The notes: generated by a model from the sequence alone, not told the origin. A stretch of DNA of 47,441 nt from Oscillospiraceae bacterium (GCA_015068975.1 SVJM01000013.1:1-47441), one strand, 5' to 3'. Shown: positions 7,172-16,259, counted from the first letter of the stretch. Numbers and translations: made by a program.

Positions 7172-7864
7172 TTAGTCAATTTTTGCAGGGTTAACTTTGA
7201 TTCCAGGACCCATTGTTGAAGTAACAGCAACGGTTCTGAGGTACTGACCCTTTGCAGCAGCAGGTTTTGCTTTAACAACTGCAGAAAGCAAAGTATTGAA
7301 GTTGTCAGCAAGCTTTTCAGCGCCGAATGATACTTTACCGATAGGGCAGTGAATAATATTTGTCTTGTCAAGACGGTATTCGATTTTACCGGCTTTGATT
7401 TCTGTGATTGCTTTTGCAACGTCAGGTGTAACAGTACCTGCTTTTGGGTTAGGCATCAAGCCCTTAGGTCCCAAAACTCTACCGATTCTACCTACAAGAC
7501 CCATCATATCAGGTGTTGCAACTACAATGTCAAATTCGAACCAGTTTTCGTTCTGGATCTTTGCTACGAGTTCCTCTCCGCCTGCATAATCTGCACCAGC
7601 GTCAAGAGCAGCTTTTACGTTGTCGTCTTTAGCAAATACCAAAACTCTTGTTGTTTTACCGGTTCCGTGTGGAAGAACAACTGCGCCTCTTACCTGCTGA
7701 TCAGCATGACGTGAGTCAACGCCCAATTTGATGTGAGCTTCAACTGTTTCGTCAAACTTTGCAGGAGCAGCCTTTACAACCAATTCCAAAGCTTCCTTTG
7801 GATCATAAAGGTTTGTTCTTTCTACAAGCTTTGCGCTTTCAATATATTTTTTACCTCTCTTCAT
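7172..7864 (-). CDS. rplA: 50S ribosomal protein L1
   Basis: A 230-residue protein of standard length. It begins [20 protein letters not shown] and carries the conserved [20 protein letters not shown] segment. It forms the L1 stalk of the large subunit, which handles E-site tRNA, and in many bacteria represses its own mRNA. It follows rplK, separated by 85 bp that hold a hairpin resembling an L1 binding site. AGGAGGATG lies before the start. Confidence 0.98.
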   Translation of the reverse strand: MKRGKKYIESAKLVERTNLYDPKEALELVVKAAPAKFDETVEAHIKLGVDSRHADQQVRGAVVLPHGTGKTTRVLVFAKDDNVKAALDAGADYAGGEELVAKIQNENWFEFDIVVATPDMMGLVGRIGRVLGPKGLMPNPKAGTVTPDVAKAITEIKAGKIEYRLDKTNIIHCPIGKVSFGAEKLADNFNTLLSAVVKAKPAAAKGQYLRTVAVTSTMGPGIKVNPAKID

Positions 7865-7882
7865 GTCTTACATCCTCCTTCT

Positions 7883-7909
7883 GTGGTTAATCGGAAATCT
7901 TCCTCCCAC
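7883..7909 (-). promoter_or_regulatory. Candidate L1-binding hairpin upstream of rplA
   Basis: On the minus strand GTGGGAGGAA is followed by TTCCG and ACCAC, making an interrupted stem. The same motif recurs upstream of rplK at 8400-8430. Recurrence before both cistrons of the L11-L1 pair suggests an L1 autoregulatory site; this is inference from position and pattern. Confidence 0.5.
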
Positions 7910-7949
7910 TAAATTAAGAATCTTACGATTCCGTTGTGTATTACCACAA

Positions 7950-8375
7950 CTATTCCTCTACTGTGATACCCATACTTCTTGCAGTACCGGCGATCATGCT
8001 CATAGCAGCTTCTATAGAACCTGCATTCAAGTCAGGCATTTTCTGCTCTGCAATCTGACGCAATGCATCTTTAGAAACAGTAGCAACCTTTGTCTTGTTA
8101 GGTACGCCTGAACCGCTCTGAATCTTACAAGCTTTCTTAAGTAATACAGCAGCTGGTGGAGTTTTTGTAATGAAAGAGAAGGACTTGTCCTGATATACAG
8201 TAATAACTACCGGAATTACAAGACCAGCATCCTTTTGTGTTTTTTCGTTAAACTCCTTACAAAATGCCATAATGTTTACACCGTGCTGACCAAGTGCAGG
8301 ACCTACCGGTGGAGCTGGTGTAGCTTTACCTGCTTCAATCTGCAATTTGATGTAACCTGAAACTTTCTGTGCCAT
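7950..8375 (-). CDS. rplK: 50S ribosomal protein L11
   Basis: A 141-residue protein of standard length. It begins [20 protein letters not shown] and contains [20 protein letters not shown]. It is part of the GTPase-associated centre. AGGAGGTG precedes the ATG. It lies in the conserved order nusG-rplK-rplA. Confidence 0.98.
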   Translation of the reverse strand: MAQKVSGYIKLQIEAGKATPAPPVGPALGQHGVNIMAFCKEFNEKTQKDAGLVIPVVITVYQDKSFSFITKTPPAAVLLKKACKIQSGSGVPNKTKVATVSKDALRQIAEQKMPDLNAGSIEAAMSMIAGTARSMGITVEE

Positions 8376-8399
8376 TTAAGAACACCTCCTTACAAATAT

Positions 8400-8430
8400 G
8401 TGGTATGGCGGAATTTTTAATTCCTCCCAC
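8400..8430 (-). promoter_or_regulatory. Candidate L1-binding hairpin upstream of rplK
   Basis: On the minus strand GTGGGAGGAATT pairs with AATTCCG and a closing ACCAC. It is a second copy of the motif at 7883-7909, placed before the first r-protein cistron of the pair. This fits translational control by L1 (inference). Confidence 0.5.
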
Positions 8431-8469
8431 TCTATAACAAGCAGACAAATCTGCCTATTACCAAGTAAC

Positions 8470-8988
8470 TTACATTGTTTCTGCCTGAGTGTAGTCAAGC
8501 TCTAACACTGTCTTACGACCAAACAGAACAACATTTACTTTTACCTTGCCGGTTGTGAGATCAATCTCATCAACAATACCGATCTGATTTGCAAACGGAC
8601 CGCTAGTAATTTTCACACTGTCGCCTACCTGATAGTCAACTGTGATTTCCTTGATATCAACACCCAGTGCTGCTACCTCTTCTTCGGTAAGAGCCACAGG
8701 CTTTGATCCGGGACCAACAAATCCGGTAACACCGGTTGTGTTTCTGATGATGTACCAGGTTTCGTCTGTCATTATCATTTTGATAAGTACATAACCGGGA
8801 AAAATCTTTCTGGTAACTACCTTTTCTACATCATCCTTTTTTTCAATAGCTTCTTCAAGCGGAACTTCCACCTTCAAAATCAGTTCTTCAAGGCCTCTGT
8901 TTTCGATAATTTTTTCTAAATTGGTTTTTACTTTGTTCTCATAGCCTGAATAGGTGTGAACAACGTACCATTTTGCACTATCAATCAT
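8470..8988 (-). CDS. nusG: Transcription termination/antitermination protein NusG
   Basis: A 172-residue protein with an N-terminal NGN domain (AKWYVVHTYSGYENKVKTNL; FPGYVLIKM) and a C-terminal KOW domain (GDSVKITSGPFANQIGIVDE). It binds RNA polymerase and modulates pausing and termination. It lies between secE and rplK as in most bacteria. Its length is usual for Clostridia. Confidence 0.97.
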   Translation of the reverse strand: MIDSAKWYVVHTYSGYENKVKTNLEKIIENRGLEELILKVEVPLEEAIEKKDDVEKVVTRKIFPGYVLIKMIMTDETWYIIRNTTGVTGFVGPGSKPVALTEEEVAALGVDIKEITVDYQVGDSVKITSGPFANQIGIVDEIDLTTGKVKVNVVLFGRKTVLELDYTQAETM

Positions 8989-9025
8989 AATCTATGCAAA
9001 GCTAATGCTTCGGCCCCTCCTTTTA

Positions 9026-9283
9026 TTATTTTGAGAAACTGAATAGATCTTTGAATGCCTGACCCAAAGTGCCGTTGATCATATTTGATGAGAAGAATGA
9101 GAAAACTGTATCAAGAACAAATATGAATAAGCCAACGAGTATAACCAGGGCAACAACAATAAGAGTGTTGTTTACAACCTGTTTTTTGCTTGGCCAGGTT
9201 ACTTTCTTTAATTCAGATTTGATTTCCTTAAAAAATTTGATAGGACTGCGGCGCTTCTTTGCTGTGTTGTTAGCGTCTGCCAT
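9026..9283 (-). CDS. secE: Preprotein translocase subunit SecE
   Basis: An 85-residue single-span membrane subunit of the SecYEG channel. A basic N-terminus is followed by the conserved FFKEIKSELKKVTWPSKKQV and a transmembrane helix (about 45-70). The start at 9283 is preferred because GAGGTG lies just upstream; an upstream in-frame ATG would leave that site inside the gene. It lies between rpmG and nusG. Confidence 0.95.
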   Translation of the reverse strand: MADANNTAKKRRSPIKFFKEIKSELKKVTWPSKKQVVNNTLIVVALVILVGLFIFVLDTVFSFFSSNMINGTLGQAFKDLFSFSK

Positions 9284-9323
9284 AAATTTCACCTCATTTT
9301 GGTACAAATTTTAAAAAACAAAA

Positions 9324-9473
9324 TTATTTTGTTTCTTTGTGAAGAGTATGCTTCTTACAGAAACGACAATACTTCTTCATTTCCAATCTGTCAGGATCGT
9401 TTTTCTTGTTTTTCATAGTGTTATAGTTTCTCTGTTTGCATTCACTGCAAGCTAATGTGATTCTAACTCTCAT
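9324..9473 (-). CDS. rpmG: 50S ribosomal protein L33
   Basis: A 49-residue protein translating as [20 protein letters not shown] and ending [10 protein letters not shown]. It has two zinc-ribbon CxxC pairs (CSEC and CRFC), so it is the zinc-binding form. AAGGAGGTG lies upstream of the ATG. It is the first gene of the rpmG-secE-nusG-rplK-rplA operon. Confidence 0.95.
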   Translation of the reverse strand: MRVRITLACSECKQRNYNTMKNKKNDPDRLEMKKYCRFCKKHTLHKETK

Positions 9474-9567
9474 CAGAGTTGCACCTCCTTAAAATACTGT
9501 AAATAAGTACATATAATTTACAATTTTTTTACACAAAAAAAAGAACTGCCTAAATGTCAGCATATCA

Positions 9568-9596
9568 ACTATATCACACATACCCCTTGTTGTCAA
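9568..9596 (-). promoter_or_regulatory. Promoter of rpmG-secE-nusG operon
   Basis: On the minus strand, -35 TTGACA (9591-9596) and -10 TATAGT (9568-9573) have 17-bp spacing, about 95 bp upstream of rpmG. Confidence 0.85.
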
Positions 9597-9626
9597 GCAT
9601 TTTTTCACCTTTTTTTGGCAAGATGT

Positions 9627-9655
9627 TTGACAATGTGCAATAATTGTTATAAAAT
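9627..9655 (+). promoter_or_regulatory. Promoter of trmR operon
   Basis: -35 TTGACA (9627-9632) and -10 TAAAAT (9650-9655) are spaced 17 bp apart and read rightward to the methyltransferase at 9739. The rest of 9474-9738 shows only this and the divergent rpmG promoter. Confidence 0.7.
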
Positions 9656-9738
9656 AACCAGTGTATGCAAACACATCATAAGTTCTTACATTAAATATAG
9701 CACAGATTTTAATAAAAATCAACAAAAAGGTGACAAAA

Positions 9739-10377
9739 ATGAATATCAGTTATGATTATATAACCGAATACCTAAGAGATACGCTTCCAAAAAGCGAGGG
9801 ACTTCTTTTTGAAATGGAGAAGTTTGCAGCTATAAATTCTGTTCCTATTATACAAAAGGAAGTAATGTGCTTCTTAAGAACTCTTCTTTCTGTGAAGAGA
9901 CCACAAAAGATCCTTGAGATAGGTACAGCAATAGGATACTCCGCACTGGTGTTTTCTGAGTATCTTCAGCCTGAGGGTAAGCTTATCACAGTAGAGATCA
10001 ATCCCGACTGTGCAAGGATTGCCAGAGAAAATTTCAAAAAAGCGGGGGAAGACAGAATCAAGCTTATTGAGGGAGACGGAGAGGATGTACTCAATAATGT
10101 AAACGAAAAGTTTGATGTGGTGTTTCTTGATGCCAATAAGTCTCTTTATTCAAGAGGACTTCCCGATATATTGAGAATACTTAATAAAGGCGGACTTTTA
10201 ATAGCAGACAACGTACTCTATAAGGGAATGACAGCAAGTCACGACCTTGAGGCGAGAAGAAAGAGAACAATAGTAAACAACTTAAGAAGCTTCCTTTCGG
10301 AGATATGCGAATGTGATGAACTTACAAGCTGTATACTTCCAATCGGAGATGGTGTGTCTGTATCATATGTAAAATAA
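9739..10377 (+). CDS. trmR: O-methyltransferase, probable tRNA 5-hydroxyuridine methyltransferase TrmR
   Basis: A 212-residue SAM-dependent O-methyltransferase (PF01596 type). Motif I is ILEIGTAIGYSALVFSEYL, and VFLDANKS and LLIADNVLYKGM supply the metal and substrate side. The family member next to U32 peptidases in Bacillus (YrrM/TrmR) methylates 5-hydroxyuridine at tRNA position 34 to 5-methoxyuridine. The neighbour at 10409 is such a U32 protein, which supports this role here. ATG 9739 is preferred over GTG 9730 because AAGGTG then serves as the ribosome site with 6-nt spacing. Confidence 0.85.
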   Translation: MNISYDYITEYLRDTLPKSEGLLFEMEKFAAINSVPIIQKEVMCFLRTLLSVKRPQKILEIGTAIGYSALVFSEYLQPEGKLITVEINPDCARIARENFKKAGEDRIKLIEGDGEDVLNNVNEKFDVVFLDANKSLYSRGLPDILRILNKGGLLIADNVLYKGMTASHDLEARRKRTIVNNLRSFLSEICECDELTSCILPIGDGVSVSYVK

Positions 10378-10408
10378 CTATTATATATAAGGAAAGGAAA
10401 CTTTCATA

Positions 10409-11635
10409 ATGAACAAAGTGGAATTACTTGCTCCTGCAGGGAGCCTTGAAAAGCTTAAATATGCCATTGCCTACGGCGCTGATGCAGTATATATCGGCGG
10501 TGAGGCGTTTTCTCTTAGAGTTGCAGCAAAGAACTTCTCAAATGAAGAGATAAAAGAAGGTGTGGACTTTGCACATCAGAGAGGCAAAAAGGTGTATATT
10601 GCCGCAAATATATTTCCTCATAACAAAGATCTTGATGAATACAGAGAATATATGAAGGAGATTAATGATATTGGTGTTGATGGGGTTATCATATCCGATC
10701 TAGGTGCCTTTGCCATAGCAAAGGAAGCAGCACCTGATCTTGAAATCCATGTAAGCACTCAGGCAAATAATATTAACTATATGAGTGCACGTATGTGGTA
10801 TCAGCTCGGAGCAAAGAGAGTGGTGCTTGCAAGAGAGATGTCCTTTGAGGAAATAAAGGAAATAAGAGAGAAGATTCCTGAGGATATGGAGATAGAATGT
10901 TTTGTACATGGTGCAATGTGTATATCATATTCGGGAAGATGTCTTCTTTCAAATTATATGACAGAGAGAGACTCAAATCAGGGAGCATGCTCACATCCAT
11001 GCAGATGGAAATATAACCTTGTGGAAGAACAGCGCCCCGGTGAGTATATGCCTGTGTACGAAAATGACAGGGGAACATTTATATTTAACTCCAAGGACCT
11101 TTGTATGATAGAGTATATTCCTGAGATTATAAATTCAGGAATCTCCAGCCTTAAGATTGAGGGCAGAGTGAAGAATGAACTCTATGTGGCAACTGTTGTA
11201 AAGGCATACAGAGAAGCTCTTGATAAATACTACGAAGATCCTGATAATTACGAATTTGACCCCGAGTGGCTTAATGAACTTAAAAACATCAGCCACCGCC
11301 GTTATACCACAGGCTTCTATATGGGTAAGCCATCGGGTAATGAGCAGGTATATGATTCAAGCACATATATTCAGGAATATATCACTGTTGCAGTGGTGAA
11401 GGATTATAATCCTGAAACAAAGGAAGCTACCTTAGAGCAGAGAAACAGATTTTTCAAAGGTGATGAAGTGGAATTTATCACACCGGGAGAGGCTATATCT
11501 AAATATAAGATAGAATATATGTGTGACGAAGAAGGTAATGAGGTGGAAGTAGCACCACATCCTAAACAGATAGTAAAGATAAAGACAGATGCAGCTCTTA
11601 CAGAATACAGCATAGTAAGGATGAAAAAGGCGTAG
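10409..11635 (+). CDS. trhP: U32-family protein, probable tRNA uridine hydroxylation protein TrhP
   Basis: A 408-residue member of the U32 (PF01136) family. It begins MNKVELLAPAGSLEKLKYAI and has the family core HGAMCISYSGRCLLSNYM. Cysteines follow in GACSHPC and later DLCM, consistent with an iron-sulfur cluster. Although named as peptidases, relatives adjacent to trmR (Bacillus YrrN/YrrO, TrhP) hydroxylate U34 of tRNA using prephenate-derived chemistry. It follows trmR by 31 bp with AAGGAAAG upstream, so the two form an operon. Length matches the YrrO/TrhP2 class. A collagenase-type role is unlikely: there is no signal peptide. Confidence 0.85.
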   Translation: MNKVELLAPAGSLEKLKYAIAYGADAVYIGGEAFSLRVAAKNFSNEEIKEGVDFAHQRGKKVYIAANIFPHNKDLDEYREYMKEINDIGVDGVIISDLGAFAIAKEAAPDLEIHVSTQANNINYMSARMWYQLGAKRVVLAREMSFEEIKEIREKIPEDMEIECFVHGAMCISYSGRCLLSNYMTERDSNQGACSHPCRWKYNLVEEQRPGEYMPVYENDRGTFIFNSKDLCMIEYIPEIINSGISSLKIEGRVKNELYVATVVKAYREALDKYYEDPDNYEFDPEWLNELKNISHRRYTTGFYMGKPSGNEQVYDSSTYIQEYITVAVVKDYNPETKEATLEQRNRFFKGDEVEFITPGEAISKYKIEYMCDEEGNEVEVAPHPKQIVKIKTDAALTEYSIVRMKKA

Positions 11636-11668
11636 TAAATTTCTTTAAAAAAGGAGAGTAGGCAGGAT

Positions 11669-12460
11669 ATGGATATGAAAATGTTTTATGCAATTGATGG
11701 AGAAAAGCCTCTTGACAATCTTGTGACAGATGGCGGATTTTGCGGAATATTCCGTACAATAGGTTGCATTGGTGACAGTCTTTCCTCAGGAGAGTTTGAG
11801 ACAAAAGATGAGGAAGGTCGTCAGGGTTTTCATGATATGTATGAATATTCCTGGGGACAATATATGGCAAGAGCCATCGGAAGCAAGGTTTATAATTTCT
11901 CCAGAGGCGGTATGACTGCAAAGGAATTCTGCGAAACATTTGCCGCAAAATGCGGTGTGTACGAAGATGAAAATCTCTGTCAGGCATATATAATTGCACT
12001 GGGTGTCAATGATTTGTCACGTGGAGATGAAATAGGAGATATAGAAAAAATCAATACTATTCAGGGACGTGCGGCAGGAGATTTCAGTATTCTTGCATAT
12101 TATTCACAGATTATCAAGGTGTTAAAAAGTAAGCAGCCTGATGCAAAAATTTTTCTTATGACAATACCATATTCCGATGCAAGTGCCGATGAGAGAAAAA
12201 AGAGAGAGGATGAGTTTTGCGATGGGATTCGAAAGATTGCAGATAGCAACAAAAACTGCTATGTAATCGATCTTAGAAAATATGGTCCTGTGCATGACCA
12301 GAAGTTCAGAGACACCTTCCGTCTCGGGCATTTGACACCAACAGGATATATGCTCACTGCAAAATTGGTTATGTCATATATTGACTATATCATAAGAAAT
12401 AATCCTGAGGATTTCAATCAGGTGGCGTTTATTGGTACTGGCAGAAAGTATATAAAATAA
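11669..12460 (+). CDS. SGNH/GDSL-family hydrolase
   Basis: A 263-residue esterase-fold protein. Block I is GCIGDSLSSGEFE with the catalytic Ser. Block III is ALGVNDLSRGD, and block V is LGHLTPTGY with the catalytic His. The usual Asp three residues before the His is not evident. No signal peptide is seen, so it is probably cytoplasmic. It may remove acetyl or other esters from sugars, but the substrate is unknown. It lies 33 bp after the U32 gene and ends at a strong bidirectional terminator, so it is probably the last gene of that transcript. Confidence 0.8.
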   Translation: MDMKMFYAIDGEKPLDNLVTDGGFCGIFRTIGCIGDSLSSGEFETKDEEGRQGFHDMYEYSWGQYMARAIGSKVYNFSRGGMTAKEFCETFAAKCGVYEDENLCQAYIIALGVNDLSRGDEIGDIEKINTIQGRAAGDFSILAYYSQIIKVLKSKQPDAKIFLMTIPYSDASADERKKREDEFCDGIRKIADSNKNCYVIDLRKYGPVHDQKFRDTFRLGHLTPTGYMLTAKLVMSYIDYIIRNNPEDFNQVAFIGTGRKYIK

Positions 12461-12502
12461 AAAAATGGTAGGAAAATGTGTTGATTTTCCTACCATTTTT
12501 TT
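12461..12502. terminator. Bidirectional terminator
   Basis: AAAAATGGTAGGAAAAT pairs perfectly with ATTTTCCTACCATTTTT. The A-run and T-run allow use from both sides, by the SGNH gene and the convergent beta-helix gene. Confidence 0.9.
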
Positions 12503-12510
12503 ATTTTATA

Positions 12511-14445
12511 TTATTTTCTGAGATTAATACTGTATGAAGCTGTGAGAGCTTTACCGTCCTCAGTCCAGATAAATGCTTTCACATGGTAAGTTTTGTTAGA
12601 CGCAAGTGAATAATCAAATTCAAATGATGCCTTATTGCCTGTGATATTTTTTGTATCTATCTGTGCCACGTCAAGCATACGGTCATTGTCATCAGGGTCA
12701 TAGAGTGCGACTATGATTCTTGGGTTGTTTTCTCCTGATGGATTCTTTGCAGTAACAGATACATCTGTATTTACCTTTGAATCACTTGCTGATGCATCAA
12801 TACCTGAGATTGTGAAATCTCTTGTAAATGTTACTGTATGTGTACCTGCTGAAAGTGTTGCATTTTCGTTGTAATATGGTTTTTCTTCGGAGTTTACAGT
12901 GCCGAAGTGGAGGTAATCAGGGTTAATGTAGAAGCTTCCTGCAGTATTTGTGCCTGATACCTTACCATTGCCTGATGCTTTGATAGTGTAGTTTACTGTT
13001 GCATTTGGTTTCATAAGTGATGAACCAATATCTGTAGCCTGTTCACCGATTTTACCACTGAAGGTTGAGTAGCAATCATCAAGATAAACTACAGCTTTCT
13101 TTTCTGCTGTATTTTCACTTTTTATTCTGCTTCCCGGGAATACACCCATATTTGTACTGTTATCAGAAGAAAGTGGGTTTCCTGATATAAGATTTACATT
13201 TTTTTCTATAACAATTGTAATCGGTCCGTCAAAATATGCAGTTGTTGAATATGAAATCCCGCTTGTATTGTTGTAGCATCCACCGTAAATTCTTCTTGTT
13301 ATATTTCCGCCAAGAAGGTTAATGTTTACACTACCGCCCACATTTGCGGAGTTTGCGCCGCCAAAGATACTTTCTATTGTTCCGCCTGTTACTGTTACAT
13401 TTATGTCTGCGATACTTCCTTCGCCTGATGCAAAGCCGATTATCTGAGCTACGCTTCCGCCTTGGATGTTGATATTACCTTCTGTTACAGTAGCACCGGT
13501 GCCTTTGCCTGTAGCATACATATAAGAACAAACTGCATTTCCCTTAAGAGTTATATTGGATGAGCCTGTAACAACTGCCCCGTTACCACCGCCGTATACT
13601 CTGTAATCTTTTTTGAAGTTGGTGGTGTCATCGTCATCAATTGAGTCGCCCTTGTTTGCATTTCCACCGATGGTTATATATGTATTACCTGTCACATCAC
13701 CTTTTCCGCCGCCGAATACATTTCCGTAAGATCCACCAAGAAGTGTGATGTGTGTATCACCTGTATAAGCAGCAGATGAACCGCCATATACTACCATTCT
13801 GTTGGCTGTGTCAACACTTTCAACAGTTGATTCCACTGTGAAATGATATCCGTTAGCATAGATTGTGGATGCATTTGCTACCTTAAGGTTTGAAAGTGTA
13901 AGAGGGCATGTAAGGTTTATAGTTTCAGGAAGATTAAGTACTGCAGATGATGTAGCACCCTTGATTGTAAGTGTTTCATCGTTTTTTATAGTTGTGTTTT
14001 CAAAGTCAACAGTACCGGAAATCACGATTTCTTTTATTTCGTTAAATCTTTCATAAGCCTTTGCTATTGTTTTGTACGGACTGTCAGGGCTGTCACCTGT
14101 GTTTGAGTCATTTCCCTCATCTGATACATAAACAGTTTTGGTTTTTGCACCAAGATTGAAATCAAAATTTGAATAGAAGTCATAGTCGTTTTCATTCATA
14201 AATGGGAGAGCAAAAGAAAATGTTCCGTTTTCACTTACCTCTCCCTGACCGATATATTTAATATCACCGGCTAAAATTTCTGAACGGTTTGTTCCTTTGT
14301 CAACAACAAGAACTGTTGCACCGATTACGTCGGTGTCGGTAGTCTTACCTGACATATAGAGATATAAGGGCTCAGCAAATGCTGTCTGAGATGCTATGAT
14401 CATAACGGTGATGAAGACACTGATAATCTTATTTTTTAGTTTCAT
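12511..14445 (-). CDS. Secreted beta-helix-like repeat protein
   Basis: A 644-residue exported protein of unknown function. It has a signal peptide (about 1-24, ending TAFAEP), an N-terminal beta domain to about 110, and then a segment like DUF1565 parallel beta-helix proteins (YVSDEGNDSNTGDSPDSPYKTI). A long series of rungs follows with recurring Gly patterns (VFGGGKGDVTGN, VYGGGNGAVVTGS, IFGGANSANVGGS, IYGGCYNN; about 210-410). The C-terminus is an Ig-like domain. No SLH, LPXTG or lipobox is seen, so it is probably released or loosely attached. The fold resembles pectin lyase-type helices, but no catalytic residues can be recognised. It is monocistronic with its own consensus promoter. Confidence 0.8.
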   Translation of the reverse strand: MKLKNKIISVFITVMIIASQTAFAEPLYLYMSGKTTDTDVIGATVLVVDKGTNRSEILAGDIKYIGQGEVSENGTFSFALPFMNENDYDFYSNFDFNLGAKTKTVYVSDEGNDSNTGDSPDSPYKTIAKAYERFNEIKEIVISGTVDFENTTIKNDETLTIKGATSSAVLNLPETINLTCPLTLSNLKVANASTIYANGYHFTVESTVESVDTANRMVVYGGSSAAYTGDTHITLLGGSYGNVFGGGKGDVTGNTYITIGGNANKGDSIDDDDTTNFKKDYRVYGGGNGAVVTGSSNITLKGNAVCSYMYATGKGTGATVTEGNINIQGGSVAQIIGFASGEGSIADINVTVTGGTIESIFGGANSANVGGSVNINLLGGNITRRIYGGCYNNTSGISYSTTAYFDGPITIVIEKNVNLISGNPLSSDNSTNMGVFPGSRIKSENTAEKKAVVYLDDCYSTFSGKIGEQATDIGSSLMKPNATVNYTIKASGNGKVSGTNTAGSFYINPDYLHFGTVNSEEKPYYNENATLSAGTHTVTFTRDFTISGIDASASDSKVNTDVSVTAKNPSGENNPRIIVALYDPDDNDRMLDVAQIDTKNITGNKASFEFDYSLASNKTYHVKAFIWTEDGKALTASYSINLRK

Positions 14446-14478
14446 AATTACTCTCCCGTATTTTTATTTAGTTTAATC

Positions 14479-14507
14479 ATTATATATTAGAGTGTGTATA
14501 ATGTCAA
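14479..14507 (-). promoter_or_regulatory. Promoter of the beta-helix gene
   Basis: On the minus strand, -35 TTGACA (14502-14507) and -10 TATAAT (14479-14484) have exactly 17-bp spacing, a full consensus match. Confidence 0.85.
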
Positions 14508-14572
14508 TGTGATTTGTGTATATATTGTTGTTTTACATACTTTTATATGTTTTCTGACGGATCTTGTATTCA

Positions 14573-14604
14573 TAAAACACGCTTTTATGCCATATACATT
14601 AAAA
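14573..14604 (+). promoter_or_regulatory. Possible sigma-E-type promoter of sipL
   Basis: TCATAAA, 14 bp, then CATATACATT resembles the mother-cell sigma-E pattern (KMATATT, 14-15 bp, CATACAHT) and lies about 25 bp before sipL, which is expected to be a mother-cell gene. The match is partial. Confidence 0.3.
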
Positions 14605-14626
14605 AAAGATGTTTGGAGGAAAACAT

Positions 14627-16165
14627 ATGTCATTTGATTTAGATTATTCCAATACGGTATTAAACAGTCTTACCGAGGACAAAGTATATCTTACAAATGT
14701 TGGATGTGATGTGGTTGTTCCTGATTCAAAGCCTGATGTGATAAAGATCATATCTGTTTCAGCCAGAGCAGATATAAAGGAAATCAGTGTAAAAAAGGAT
14801 CGGATTACATTTCTTGGCTGTATAAACTATGATATTGTTTATTTTTCTGACTCGGAATCCGACAGGATAAAGACCATAGTGTATCAGGCACCAATGTCAC
14901 ATCAGGATGACTTTTTTGATTTTTCAGATGGGGACAGCGTTTCTGCAGAGGTGGTTTGTCATAAGTGCAGCTTCAGTTTGTCAAACAGCAGAAAGATTTC
15001 TCTCTCTACTCTTGTGGAATTTAAGGTATATGCAATTCACAACCAGATGATAGATATGGCAGCTACAGAGAATGAGGACTATCATCTGCCATGCCTTACA
15101 GAAAGGATAAATCCCATAAACCGTATAATGTGTATTAATGACAGGTTTGCAGTTGAGGATACGATAGAGATGGATGAAGGAGATTTAAGAGAGCTTATAA
15201 AAGTTCATTCAGTGGTTGCCGACAAGGAATATAAGATCATCAGTAACAAAACCTTTGTTAAGGGAACATTGATTTCAGATGTAATATTTTATGATGAGGA
15301 TATGAGAATAAATTCCCGCACACACATTACAGAGTTTTCGGAAGTGATAGAAACACGAAACCTTACACAGGATATGATTACAGATGTTTCTCTGGAGATA
15401 GCGTGTGTCAGTGGGGAAATTTACTCTGATTCAGATAAGTGTGATATATCTTTAAGGGCAGAAATAAGAGTTACCCTTTCTGCATATGAAGAAATCAGTA
15501 TGGATATTGTATCTGATGTGTATTGCCCACGTTGCAAAACAAATGTTATAAAAGACACAATCAAAGTATATGAGCTTTCAGCAATAGGAGAAGAAACCAT
15601 CACATTAAGGGAAATAGTGGATTTTGATAAGGATAAATGCGACAAAATCGCACTGGTCGAATGTGATACTAAGCTAAAGGACAAAAGAATAGAAAAAGAA
15701 AAAATCAGAACAAATGGTGTCGCCTCCTTTACTCTTTTGTATATCGGGGATAGTAATTCTATGATATATTCCAAGACGATTGACAAAGAATTTGAAAGTG
15801 TAACAGATGCAAAGGGGTGCATGGATAATGATAAGGTAAGCACCAGGGTATGCTTTGGCGAAGTTGATATTAAATACCTTCCGGGAAACAAAGCTGAAAT
15901 ATCTGTTCCTGTGATTATGGAACATACAGTGCTGAGATATCTGGAGCGCGAATATATAAAAAGTGTAACGATTGATGAGGACTGTGTTTATGACAAATCA
16001 AAAGAGGCAAGTATGACCATTCATTTTGCTAAGGATGATGACAGTCTCTGGAATATAGCAAAAAGCTATCACACAACAGTAGAAGAAATTGTAAAGGTAA
16101 ACAGCCTTGATGAAAAAATCCCATTAAAGACAAGACAGCTTCTGTTGATTCCCAAGCATATTTAA
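14627..16165 (+). CDS. sipL: SpoIVA-interacting spore coat protein SipL
   Basis: A 512-residue protein with repeated SPOCS/DUF3794 beta domains (about 30-130, 175-290 and 315-430) and a C-terminal LysM domain (about 465-510: DDDSLWNIAKSYHTTVEEIV, ending LLLIPKHI). In Clostridioides difficile SipL binds SpoIVA through LysM and tethers the coat to the forespore. Length and layout match. GGAGG lies 6 nt before ATG 14627; an in-frame ATG 18 nt upstream lacks a site. It is monocistronic, ending at the terminator at 16173. Confidence 0.9.
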   Translation: MSFDLDYSNTVLNSLTEDKVYLTNVGCDVVVPDSKPDVIKIISVSARADIKEISVKKDRITFLGCINYDIVYFSDSESDRIKTIVYQAPMSHQDDFFDFSDGDSVSAEVVCHKCSFSLSNSRKISLSTLVEFKVYAIHNQMIDMAATENEDYHLPCLTERINPINRIMCINDRFAVEDTIEMDEGDLRELIKVHSVVADKEYKIISNKTFVKGTLISDVIFYDEDMRINSRTHITEFSEVIETRNLTQDMITDVSLEIACVSGEIYSDSDKCDISLRAEIRVTLSAYEEISMDIVSDVYCPRCKTNVIKDTIKVYELSAIGEETITLREIVDFDKDKCDKIALVECDTKLKDKRIEKEKIRTNGVASFTLLYIGDSNSMIYSKTIDKEFESVTDAKGCMDNDKVSTRVCFGEVDIKYLPGNKAEISVPVIMEHTVLRYLEREYIKSVTIDEDCVYDKSKEASMTIHFAKDDDSLWNIAKSYHTTVEEIVKVNSLDEKIPLKTRQLLLIPKHI

Positions 16166-16172
16166 GTATTTT

Positions 16173-16213
16173 TATATGCCGGATGTTATTTATGACATCC
16201 GGCATATTTTTTT
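16173..16213 (+). terminator. Terminator after sipL
   Basis: TATGCCGGATGT pairs with ACATCCGGCATA and is followed by a run of T. Confidence 0.9.
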
Positions 16214-16259
16214 GTTTGTTTCAGCATACTAAAAATAAAAAAATTAAAAGGAGATTATT

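Noticed and set aside
9474-9738. Small gene in the rpmG-trmR intergenic region
   Set aside because: It holds two divergent consensus promoters and no frame with a ribosome site.
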